A DNA stretch of 64,000 nucleotides from Manis javanica (taxonomy: Eukaryota > Chordata > Mammalia > Pholidota > Manidae): assembly GCF_040802235.1 (NCBI RefSeq), contig NC_133164.1, positions 112,176,302 through 112,240,301 of the forward strand. Reading direction: 5' to 3'. Both the position numbers and the translations under genes were made by a program. Positions 36,741-47,052 of this stretch are shown here, one piece after another. Each line of letters begins with the position of its first letter. The stretch's first letter is position 1. The notes under the pieces were generated by a model. It was not told the DNA's origin and ran no database searches. It saw only the letters and a program-made list of their open reading frames with translations.

Positions 36741-39639
36741 TCTGTGTCTTCCTCTGCCTTCCACAATAGTGAGGATTGATGTGCTAAAAGCTGCTCAGGC
36801 AGCTTGCTGTGGGTCCCAGGGACACGAGGCATGGCTATGAGTGCATAATTGAACAGAACATTCTGCTGAATACACAATGTGCATTTCAGAAGAAGAATAG
36901 CATAGGTCAAAACACAATGTAGACACTGGATTATAGTTAAAGGTTATAGAAATGTGGAGAATGTTTTGGAATATCACGTAATTCTCCCCCCCTTCTTGCA
37001 TAGTGTTTATTTTGCTCTTTAGCTTCATATGAGGTTTTGCTTTCCTGCTTTAATTATTCCACATAAAATAGATCCTTGAAGCTTGCTACACCCCAAAAAG
37101 GAACATGGATACAATCAAAGAAGTGAAGCTAGTCTAGCTTTTATCAGACTTTTAGATATTCAAAATGACTATTTGTGCCCAGTCTTTAAAAAGAAAACTC
37201 TTGATTTCCACATTCAAAACAAAGCGTGGAGGACTCTGCCCGAAGAATCAGTGTTGACATGGGGGTGGCGGGTGTGAGGGAACAGGAGGTTATTTATGTT
37301 TTTAAGGGAAAAGTCTAACTCACAGGAAAAAGAAAATTCCTGTGGGACTGTGAGTCGGGAAAAGTCAAAACAGAGTAGAGAGAAGGGACAGGAAGGTTTG
37401 AGATAGAAGAGTCAAGATTAACAAGGATCGAAATCCCAGGTGGGATGGAATAAAAACATCCAGATAGGTTTGGGTGAATCTGAAGACATCAGACCAATGT
37501 CCCTCTTCTACAGGGCTGGCCTGGGAAGAGTACAAGCCTTTCAGGGGAGTTCTAAATGTGAAGCATTATATACAACACGCTACGGCAATGAAAGAGGAGA
37601 AATGGCCGGTCAAGGTGGGCAAGCCTGGAAGCAGCCTTATCATTCTCATTTTGTACAAGAGCAGTGACCTAAATACCAGGGCATACCTGCCCCTGAGAGT
37701 ACATAGATATTCTCCAGGGGTAATGGTAAAGGACCAAGATAGAATTTTTAAGTAATTTTTTGTGATTTTTAAGTAGACTTCGCTCATTGTTTCTAACCTG
37801 GATGATGGTGAATATCAAATCATTATGAATTCAATTACACTGGATACATTTTTTAAAAGCGATACTGCAGTTCCATTTAGAATGTCAGTATTTATAACAT
37901 GGTAAACTTATATCCTTTGCAACTATTTAAATTTATGATGAAACTAAAGTCAAAATATTTGAGTATTGAATAGATTTTCAAAATTATTTTAGAGGGTATG
38001 CAAGCAAAATAAATTGAATTCCACTGATACTGAATTTCTAGAACCCAAGAAGAGTGTGGAATTTCTGAAAGAGAGCGACTGGAAGAGGCCTGAGTCAGAC
38101 CAAAGCTCATCCTGTTTGGGAAGCTCACAAGAGGCAGTGGTTATCAGCAAGGCACATAGGACACCTGTCGTAGGGTACAGTCCAACCCTTTTTTGGTAAA
38201 GACTTGAATATAAGACTTCTCTGTCCTATGGAAGGCCAAAATATTGTAGGCCTTATAGCAGAGCTAGAAATCAACAGCAGACATTTCTGAATGAGACCTA
38301 AGGTTTCTTCATACAACTCATGGGGGTAATTACAGAATTAAGGATTGAGATCGGAAGGCAGATGACGTGGCCTCATAGATTGATAGCAGAGAAAAGATAA
38401 AGAGAAGGGTAACCTATTTACAATTACAAATTATAATTTATGTCATTTGCCAAGTCATTTACCAAAGTTCAGGTCAGCAAAACAGGGCAGGAGAGGCACT
38501 GGATAAAAACATGCCTGGTCACCTCACAGTGGCTGCAATGAGGACCAAGGCCAGTGGCTAGAGACCAGAAGGAAGAGCGCCTTGCTCAGAGAAGAGCTTG
38601 AAGACCAACACACAGCCAGGAGGAGGCCTTGTTCGATTCTCCCTGTACCCAGGCAGCATCTTGGGAAGGAGGAAGGGCAAGGGAGATTCCTCAAGAAGTA
38701 GGCTACCTTGTGATTTATGACCCACAAACGTCTGTGAAAGGAGAAGAGACTAAGATGTTTTAATTAAGAAGACCAAATGTTTCCTGATAAAAATGTGAAC
38801 GGGTGCTTGAGAGCAAGATGTAATCCATTATAGGAAAATTCATGTTTTATATTTTGTACATCAAAGTTGCAGTATCTTTACACTGACCTGGTTACAAAAA
38901 ACAATAAAATTTATGAATACAGAAATGTATGTCCCTTATAAAATGCCAAGCAAAATTTAAATGGTCCATTTGAAGTAATCATTTAGAGATTTTAAGATCA
39001 ATTTTACAGTATTTCCTTTCATATCTGTTAAAATATTTGTGTAATTGATAAAAACAAAAGAATGTAAACAAAACAATATGTGTATTTGCTTAAGGAAATA
39101 GTATCAGTGTAAAGTAATTTAGAAATGAGTATAGCTTTGGGAATAAAAGTCATGCATCCAGATAAGAAATTTCTTCTCAAGTCATTATAATGCCTAGATT
39201 GTGGTATTCTTTCATTTACTCATTTTATGAATATTTAGTGTCCAGCTTGAAGGAAAAAGTCAAGTACCCAAGTGTCGAGATTTAGTCTTGCCTGAAGCAA
39301 ACAAATTAATTAAATGTTTCTCAATTTTCCTTCCAAGTCCTACGATTTAATGAGGTCGTGCAAAAGATGACTAAACACAACACGTGGGGACGCGCTGTCA
39401 ACGCTGCTTTCCTTCAGAGGCGTGGCTTCAGAGCCTTGGTCGTAAAGAAGCGTGACATTTTGCTGAGGGACTGACACTCGTCACATGTATTCATGAACTA
39501 TTTACCAAAACCCACTAGAGCAAATGCTGAGACCTTTTTGTTGTGAGGTCATAAAAACAGGACAGAAAATGGTTTGGAGTATTTTCTAGGACCAGCTTCA
39601 AGAAGGAATCCAGGAATGGATATGCCAGAATAAATGACT
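36741..39639. other. unique sequence, no gene recognised
   Basis: About 2.9 kb with many overlapping 60-93-codon frames on both strands (for example 37440-37755 + and 37566-37787 -). None has a motif, and opposite-strand frames compete, so none is called. Confidence 0.4.
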
Positions 39640-40034
39640 AATAGGTCTCTGTCAGTCACAGCCTAATCCAGAGACAGAATCCATAATAGCTCTCTTAACA
39701 GGGAGGATTTAATACACAGAATTAAGTCGGTACAAAGAATTGTTAACTACATTAACTGAACAGGCAAAACAAAACCAAATGCACTGAGACACGAGGGATG
39801 TAGTGCTTGCAGGAAACAGCCACCATACCCCACATCTGAGAAGCTATTCCGGGAAAGGGGCTCCCGGGAGCTGGAAGGCAGACCTTTCAGGAGGGGACAC
39901 CGGCTGGTGGGTACCCGTGTCTCAGAAGCTGGTAATGCAAATATTACATAAATTCCAAAATTCTGTAATTACTGCTTTTCCAAAGAACTGCTGCTGAAGG
40001 GGTGAAGAAGTAAGACTGCTGGAAGTGAGGAGAT
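39640..40034. repeat. unclassified interspersed repeat, left half
   Basis: The sequence gggaggatttaatacacaga, then a mid block with gctcccgggagctggaagg and gaggggacaccggctggtgg has the texture of a mammalian LTR or MER-type repeat. Sequence after the L1 piece (40331-40550) appears to continue it. Confidence 0.35.
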
Positions 40035-40330
40035 GTTATTTAAGGATACAAACTTGCAACTAGTAGATAAATAAGGCCTGGAGAGCTAATACCCAGCTGG
40101 GATTATAGGCAGCAACAGTGTATTGTACACTTCAAAGTTCTAAGAGACTAGATCTTAACTAGTCCCACCACGAATAAGAAATAGTGATTATGTGATGTAA
40201 TAGGATGTTGGTTAACTCTTGCTGGTGATCATATTGTAATACATAAATGTATCAAATCAACACACTGTCCAATTTAAACTTACACATTGTTATGTCAATT
40301 ATATGTCAATAAAAATGTACCTTAAAAAAG
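40035..40330 (+). mobile_element. LINE-1 3' UTR fragment nested in another repeat
   Basis: The segment tacaaacttgcaactagtag, then aataaggcctgg, a gagactagatcttaactagt block, gtgatcatattgtaatacat and tatgtcaattatatgtcaat followed by aaaaatg is an L1M-class 3' UTR through to its AATAAAA end at about 40309-40316. It has no ORF2 sequence attached. Confidence 0.7.
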
Positions 40331-40550
40331 ACTCAGGAAACGAACAGGAATAAGTTATTTTTTTCTCCTCCAGCCTTGCAGTCTCCCTCTTGTACCCCTC
40401 CTGACAGTCTTACAGGGAGAAAACTGCAAAACACAAATGTGGTTTAGACGAGTCCCAGCTTCTGTGAGATGAAGCAGAGCACAGAGGGTGAGTTTGGAGC
40501 TAAAACCAAGAGATTAATCATCGGTTTAGCTCAAAAAATTTATGGACGGC
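40331..40550. repeat. unclassified interspersed repeat, right half
   Basis: The segment ctcctccagccttgcagtct, ccctcttgtacccctcctga and gatgaagcagagcacagagg followed by gtgagtttggagc resembles the continuation of a common mammalian repeat. It probably belongs with 39640-40034. Confidence 0.35.
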
Positions 40551-41684
40551 AGTTTTTCAAATCTGTAGAAGATAGATCTATGCAAGTGGGCATTCAAAAG
40601 AATCAGAAATTGATTGAACTGGTAAATTCCTAACATTTACATGAAGTTATCTTTGCAAAGAATATATATTTCTGGCTTATAAAAAGCTACAAGCTGCTGC
40701 TGATCAAATACAGTATCTTTGTATTTAATCAGAAAGATGCTCATGTTGGGGGTTGGACGTTTAGATGGTTTGGGTTCAAAGTATACCAGGGACTCAGACT
40801 TGCTCTTTTGGAGGGGAGAAGTAACAGTGAGGCTGACACCCTTCAGCCAGGGCTCTCTGACATTTTCCAGCTCAGGAGATGTTTTTTGGCACTAACCAGC
40901 AGTTCAGACAGACAATCATTCTGATGGCTCAGCTGGGACCTAATGAGCAAAATGACCACCATTCGGCCCTTCAGCAGCTGACAGCTCCCATCAACTTAAT
41001 CCAAGTGTTACGTATGACTCCCGCAGAGCTGTGTGCAAGCACATCCGTGATTACTCTGCTTAGACATAACCTGGTACCCATCGGGAAAACACGAGAGGGC
41101 ATGTGCACTGGATTAGGTGCTGTGTATGTCTTCTTTTCCCATTCAGCTGATAATCCCATTCCACTTTTCTCTATTCAAACCACATGACAAGTAAGATTAT
41201 AATCAAAATGAAGTTCCAAAGAATGAAAAAGAAAGTGTGTTCTAAGAAGATACAAAGACATTCTTTCTAGACTTATGATGATATTGAAAGTTAAAGACTG
41301 AAGAACCTTTCCTAAAATCACAGACCTACCATATGCAGATTTATGGGACTCCAAGCACATTGACCCTTCATCCATAATAATTTTCACTATATAATGTCAC
41401 TAATATCAACCAGACAATTTTAGTGGTACCATAAGTCATGCCAGATATAAATAAGAATTATTCCTTAAAATAAGACACAAGCTAAATTGGATGTTGCCAT
41501 GACATGGGCTATTTCAATTTCCATTTGACCCCATACCTGTAGGTCAAAGGGATCCTGTTACATAGCAAAGCACATCAGCTATTGCTGTCCCCAGAACCAC
41601 ATACTTCATTCTGATTAAATTAATAAATTGACTTCAGGTTTATTATCAAGTGCCATTTGCAGGGTACATGCAGAGTGGGAGAAC
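40551..41684. other. unique sequence with one 102-codon frame
   Basis: A 102-codon frame at 40879-41187 (+) has balanced composition (Met-Phe-Phe-Gly-Thr-Asn start) but no recognisable domain. A 62-codon antisense frame overlaps it. It might be an unannotated exon or chance. Confidence 0.3.
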
Positions 41685-41830
41685 TTTTAATTCATTCAAC
41701 AGAACTATCACCAGGCCCCAGAGTGCCAGGTACGTGGGAGGTGCTAAATTAATAAGATGAAAGGGACATGGTCCCTATTACCTAGGCATTCACATTTTAA
41801 TTGAGCTGCCACATCATATAAAGATGATCT
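41685..41830 (-). repeat. LINE-2 3' fragment
   Basis: Antisense L2 end: ttaattcattcaacagaact, gagtgccaggtacgtgggag, then ggtccctattacctaggcat followed by tcacattttaattgag. Confidence 0.5.
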
Positions 41831-43179
41831 GTAAAGTATCAACTGCTATATCAAGATGGACAAAAAATGCCATGAAATGGAGACAGAGGACATGAGATAT
41901 GTCATCCTTATGCAGGAACCAGCATGTCTTTTCATTTTTCCCAGTTGTACTGCATTCCAAAATCAATATATTTTCCCTGTAATGAGATATCATAGAACAA
42001 CTCCTCAAATAATTAGGAACATTTTTCTTTAGTCTGATAACAGCTAATATAACTTCCAAAACAAATAGCGGACTTTCTCAGATTAAGGTTCACAAACAAA
42101 TCTTGGAATTAGTTTGGGGGAACAGCTTAACAATAGAATTGTCCCCCATTTACAAGGCCTTCCCGAAAGTATTTAGTGGCACAAAATATACTGCAGCTAG
42201 ATCAGCATTTTTTCTGTGTGTGAGAAAAGAATCAATGTGGGCTTCTAAGGCCCTGACAAAATGCAGACATGACAGGTTACAAGAGAAAAGAGGCTCACAT
42301 AAAGAAAATAAGGGAGAAAATGGGAACAAGTGACCTGTCAGGAAAACCCATTTTTCTTTATGTACTATTGTTTTTCTTCTGTATGCCGGAGGCCAAGGAG
42401 GCATGCCACAAATGGATGGTGGGATTAAGGGAAAAAATGGTGATATACGTGATACTCCAAGAAATTAAAAATCATTATTTAGATAAATCTCTAAACCCAT
42501 CAAATAGATATCCTCAGCATATAATCAAAATTACAACAGCCTTCACTGATTCTAGGTCTCTCTCCTCTCTCTGATTCTCATAGCTCACTCAAAGTGAATC
42601 ATTTTCACTCAAAGTACACAGCAGTCTGAAGGCAGAAAATTCTGCATTTTGAGATGACCAAGAAACATCAGGAACAAGCTTGTGCCCATTTTACGCCAGC
42701 ATATCACACTGAGCCTGTTTTCCAAGAATCAGAAACAGGGTGACTATTTGCCCCAGGTTACACCTGAACCAGAGGGACACCAATAGGCTCTAAAGAAGAG
42801 ACAACCTCACAACAAATTTAAGACCTGCTGGTGAGTCAACACAGACTTTCTATCACATAAAATGTCCATGTCTGTCTCCAGCAAGAAGTCTTGAACTGCT
42901 GCTAATCTAGGGACATTCACAGACACACCAGGTTGAATCCTTGGCAAATGTCTTTATTCTTGCTTTCAATAAACTCTTAAATAATCTGTTTATCACTTGG
43001 GCCATGTGGTGATAAATGGAGTTCATTCAGTGTGTCCTCTAATTAATTAGTTTGCTTTCTCTGCTATTAAGGGAAGCACAAGTACATCCATTAGCCTTTT
43101 GGGAATTCTCCTGTACATAATAGCCTTCTGAAAAAGGCATGTTGAACAGCCCTGGAAGATACTGTCTCTTGGTAATGCT
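41831..43179. other. unique sequence
   Basis: No gene recognised. Frames at 42103-42574 (+) and 42150-42404 (-) overlap on opposite strands without motifs. Confidence 0.4.
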
Positions 43180-43800
43180 ATTCAGACTGCGACAGGAAAT
43201 GGAAGATGTTCCCAGGCCATCAGGTTTTTCTCTGGCCTTCTGGGCCAGAGAAAATAAATATCTGCAGGATTGTGTTTCTCGGAAGTGGCTATAGTTTCAC
43301 TGTGATTTTCATAGACCCCAACATGCATTTTGTCAGGCCGAGGTTCAGCCGTTAGGTTGCTAATTAAGTTAACAAGTGCTGTGTGCAGCTTAATTTGGCA
43401 ACAAGCTATCCTACAAACTGTTCAATAGGTGAAGCAGCATTTCCATAACAACTCTGTTTTAAAACTTGGAATTAAGCTAAAAACGATAATGATCCCTATG
43501 AAGGGATGCCTCATGCATGCATTCAAAGTGCAGAAAAGGAGAATATACCGTTTTGCACCTTGGATGCTCACACCTTGTATTTACAAATTTACTGTACAGG
43601 GAGGCTGAAACATGGCTAATTACCTGTGTACATTTCTAATTCATCATAATTCAAATAAAATGTGCTTCTCTGTCCAACTTCCTTCTTACAGCTGTCACTT
43701 TGCCTAACTGCAAATTGGCTTTTAGTAATGAATTTCCATTGCAGCGGGCTAATTGTGATTGTGATTTATCCTCTACTTATCCTCTGTTGATCTGCCTCTT
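43180..43800. promoter_or_regulatory. candidate conserved non-coding element or enhancer
   Basis: This non-repetitive stretch has several homeodomain-type cores: TAATTA at 43361-43366 and 43617-43622, and further TAAT cores near 43391, 43638 and 43750. It also has a doubled gtgattgtgattta near 43755-43768 and a perfect hairpin at 43226-43254. There is no open frame and no repeat family. Clustered TAAT sites are typical of developmental enhancers, but no conservation data were available here. Confidence 0.3.
43226..43254. other. perfect 12-bp inverted repeat with 5-base loop
   Basis: The arm 43226-43237 (ttttctctggcc) is exactly complementary to 43243-43254 (ggccagagaaaa), separated by ttctg. 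The pairing does not extend beyond the stem. It lies at the left edge of the candidate conserved element. Confidence 0.9.
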
Positions 43801-43834
43801 CTCCAGATTCTAGGGGTTAAAAAAGAAATTCATT

Positions 43835-43960
43835 GGTTCATTTATTCAATAAATTATTTATTGGGCATGTACTGTGTGCCAGACACCACACTAGGCTCTA
43901 GTGACTCAGGAAAAAATGTGCCCAGAGTGGGATCTTGATAGAGTTGCCAAAAGAAAAATC
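43835..43960 (-). repeat. LINE-2 3' end
   Basis: The antisense L2 terminus is clear: ttcatttattcaataaatta, tttattgggcatgtactgtg followed by tgccagacaccacactagg and a degraded continuation. Confidence 0.65.
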
Positions 43961-43984
43961 CCGTGTTTATTCCATCTGAGAAAA

Positions 43985-44190
43985 CATAGTTTGGGGATTA
44001 ATATACCTGGATTAAGATCCTAGACACCAACACTTAGGTGTATAGTGTACAAATATACCTGATCTCAGTCACTAACCCAGGAAAGAAAATGAAATAAGTA
44101 AATTGTCTAATCTCTCTGGGCCTCATTAATTCATTTTAAAGTGGAAGGGTTGGCCTATTTGTTAAAGTCCCTTTCAGCAGATTTCTTGAA
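43985..44190 (+). repeat. possible MIR SINE fragment
   Basis: The sequence tctaatctctctgggcctca, followed by a ttcattttaaagtggaaggg block, resembles the MIR core. The upstream part is poorly aligned. Confidence 0.4.
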
Positions 44191-44359
44191 TAGTCCAACT
44201 CTCTTATGATGTATCCTCAACCAAATGTTATTTCCTTAGCCTAAAGTTCTTTTCTTCTTCCTTCCTCCATTTATGCATAGTAAAAGACAACTCAATGAAG
44301 TCTGCAGTCTAGTTCATTGTATTTTATCAATGTCAATTTCTTAGTTTTGTTTAATGTAC

Positions 44360-44480
44360 TAATTATATAAGATAGTACCATTGGGGGAAGCTGGGCAATG
44401 AGTACATTGGATTTCTCCAGGCAACATCTGCAACTTCCTATAAGTCTGTAATCATTTCAAAATAAAAAATTTAAAAAATA
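44360..44480 (+). mobile_element. LINE-1 3' terminus (old)
   Basis: The segment gatagtaccattgggggaag, ctgggcaatgagtacattgg, a tgcaacttcctataagtctg block and tcatttcaaaataaaaaatt is the end of an old L1 3' UTR with its A-rich tail. The larger L1 starts about 40 bases further on, so it appears to have inserted beside this tail. Confidence 0.7.
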
Positions 44481-44515
44481 CCCCCAAATTCATAACCTAT
44501 CTAAAAAAGGAAATT

Positions 44516-44527
44516 AAAATTGAAATT
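44516..44527 (+). repeat. putative target-site duplication, left copy
   Basis: The 12-base string aaaattgaaatt occurs here at the 5' border of the L1 and again at 51048-51059 at its 3' border, as expected for target-primed reverse transcription. It is AT-rich, so chance is not excluded. Confidence 0.5.
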
Positions 44528-45689
44528 GAGCTCCAGAAAAAGATGCCACTGTAGGAAGGCAAAGCAAAACTTTCCTCCCAAAAACACATAAAAGAAGAAA
44601 ATACAGCAAATACAATTAAACCTGAAAATGACCTGAAGACTGCAGAACAGACCACGTATGCCAGAGGAAGAAAAGAAGACCATACAGGAAAGGGTCAAGT
44701 GGCAGAGCCAAGACTGAGTGGAACCCAAGCCCTCTCCCAGCCCTGGTCTGCAGGCAGGAGAAAGAGGAGAAGGAACAGGGAAGGGGTAAAAGTCCAGGAG
44801 AGCTACACACCTGGCCCTGGAGATTTGCTCTGGAAGCATATGCCCACATTACATTGGGTTCTGGTGATTATTAGCTGGACCAGTCCACCAGAGCAGGCGG
44901 AACACTCTGGGAAAATTAGACTCCAGCCACTGTGGAGAACAGGAATGTTCCACCAGTCCTGAGACCCAAAGCAGAGGTGGCAGTTTGAAGGACTTGCCAG
45001 CCCTGGAGGGATGCCAGAGAGGTGAGGGTTGGACAGAATTCTCTCCTTAGGAGAAAGGGCAGGTGGAAGATACATCCCAGCCCTTATTTGGCCCAACAGA
45101 TGGGAACCTCTTGGGAGTCCCAGATGCTCCATCTCCCTTGTTGGCTCCTGCTGGCAGTTGCTGCTGGGAGCCAACCAACTAGGCCCAGTAATAATGTCAG
45201 ACTTTGCTGCCTGGCAGGCAGAGGGAGACTCTCCCAGCTTCCTTGGATCCTTTTTGGCCCAATCAGGGAGGTGCCTGCAGGAGCCAGGACCCCAGAGGTC
45301 CTTTCCTCTTGTGGGTATCCAAGCCTGCTGCTGTGTGTCTGGCCTAGGCAGAGCTGCACATCAGCCCACCCAACCCATTATCCCTGCAGCCCCACCATTG
45401 CTGCAAGCCAGGCAAAGGGCAGCTCTGCCCACAACCAGTTCAACAGAGACACCTGAGCTGTTCACAAAGGCAGCAGCTGAAGCAAACTGCAAGCACAGAC
45501 AGAAAGATGCCTGCCCACTGCACACCAACAGCTAAGGCCCCCACAAAATAGAACCAGGCACTAGACAGTAAGGAATCTTGAGCTTCTGGGCACCATAGGA
45601 TGCCTTCTTCATACAGCTATTGCTCTATAGGCCAGGAAGCATGGCAGAGCCATATAATACACAGGAAGAAACACAGAAACCCTGACAAA
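44528..45689 (+). promoter_or_regulatory. L1 5' UTR (internal promoter region)
   Basis: A GC-richer block of about 1.16 kb lies between the 5' border and the ORF1 relic, as expected for an L1 5' UTR, which in active elements carries the internal RNA polymerase II promoter. It contains the longest open frames of the window: 168 codons at 45029-45535 (+), 144 codons at 45022-45456 (+) and 123 codons at 44803-45174 (-). They show no known domain and overlap, so composition probably explains them. The segment 45395-45553 is duplicated inside ORF2 at 49348-49494. Confidence 0.6.
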
Positions 45690-46572
45690 ATGAGTAGGCA
45701 GAGGAAAATGTTCTAAACAAAACTACAGGACAGGACCCCAGAAAAAGGGCTAAATGAAATGGAGATCACCAATATTCATGATAAATATTTCAAAATAAAA
45801 GTCATAAACATGCTCATGGATTTACAGAAAGTACTCAAGATCTCAGGGAGAACTTAAACAAAGAGATAGATCACTGAAAAAGAGCCACTCAGAGCTAAAT
45901 AATACAGTATCTGAAATAAAACATAAAATGGAGGGATTTAAGAGTAGATTAGTGTAGGTGGAGGAGGCAGTTAATGAGATGGAAATTAGAGAAGAGGAAA
46001 ACAGAGAAGCTGAGGAACAGAGACAAAAAAGGATCTCTAGGAACAAAAGAATGGTAACAGGGCTATGTGACCAATCCAAATGAAACAATATTTGCATAAT
46101 AGGAGTACCAGAAGGAGAAGAGACAATGGATAGGAAGTCTCTTTAAGGGAATAATTGTTGAAAACTCCCCCAGTCTAAGGAAGGAAATAAACACTCAGAT
46201 CATAGAAGCACTAAGAGCCCCTAACAACAGGAACCCCAGGAAGAACACCAAGACATAAAATTATTAAAATGGCAAAGATCAAAGATAAAGAGAGAGTGTT
46301 GAAAGTAGCAAGAGAAAAAAAAGATTACTTATAAAGGAAATCCCATGAGGCTATCATCAGACTTCTCAGCAGAAACTCTACGAGCCAGAAGAGAGTGGCA
46401 CAATAAATTTAATTTACTGAAACAGAAGGACCTCCAATCAAGAATCCTCTACCCAACAAGACTGTCATTTAAATTTGAAGCACGGATTAAACAATGTGCA
46501 GATAAACAAAAGTGGAAAGAATTCACCACCACTAAGCCAGCCTTACAGGATATGTTAAAAGGGCTGCTATAG
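45690..46572 (+). pseudogene. L1 ORF1 relic (RNA-binding chaperone protein)
   Basis: ORF1 proteins form coiled-coil trimers that coat L1 RNA and have a C-terminal RNA-binding domain. A likely original start codon is at 45690, but the frame meets a stop after eight codons. The middle keeps an A-rich, Glu/Lys-coding coiled-coil-like region (about 45800-46120). The last 75 codons (46345-46572) are open and hold the family's C-terminal signature: DFSAETLRAR, RILYPTRLSFK and the ending ALQDMLKGLL. The C-terminal segment is out of frame with the start, showing at least one frameshift. It is called a relic, not a gene. Confidence 0.8.
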
Positions 46573-47052
46573 ATGGAAATGCTACTAAGGCTAAATACCT
46601 TTCACCAGTGCAAATAAACCCACAGTAAAGGCAGTAGACCAAATAACTGCCAAGCAAGTAAGGAATTAAAACAAAACAAAAGAAGCAAATCAAATATACA
46701 GAAAACCAGTCAAGAGATACACAAAAAGTGCAAATTATAACATCTAATACAAAACATGTGGAGGAGGAAGTAGAAGGGAAAAAAAGTGCCTTTAGATTAT
46801 ACATTATATTTGAAATAGAGTAATCAGCAACTTAAGATAGACTATTATATATTAAGGAAGGTATCTTTGAACATTGGGTAACCACAAAACTAGAGCCTGC
46901 AAAAAAATACACAAACATAATATAAATAAATAAATAAAAAGAAAAATCTAAAGAATACTAAATTACAATACTAAAGAAAGTCATCAATAACAAGTATAAA
47001 AGAGGAAGAAAGGAACAGAGAGGAGCAATAAAAAACAGGCAGAAAACAATTA

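Noticed and set aside
37440..37787. Overlapping 75- and 93-codon plus frames and a 73-codon minus frame
   Set aside because: Competing frames on both strands without motifs, start context or conservation evidence.
45029..45535. 168-codon frame, longest in the window, as a host gene
   Set aside because: It lies in an L1 5' UTR, overlaps other frames and has no domain. Kept only as a finding about the L1.
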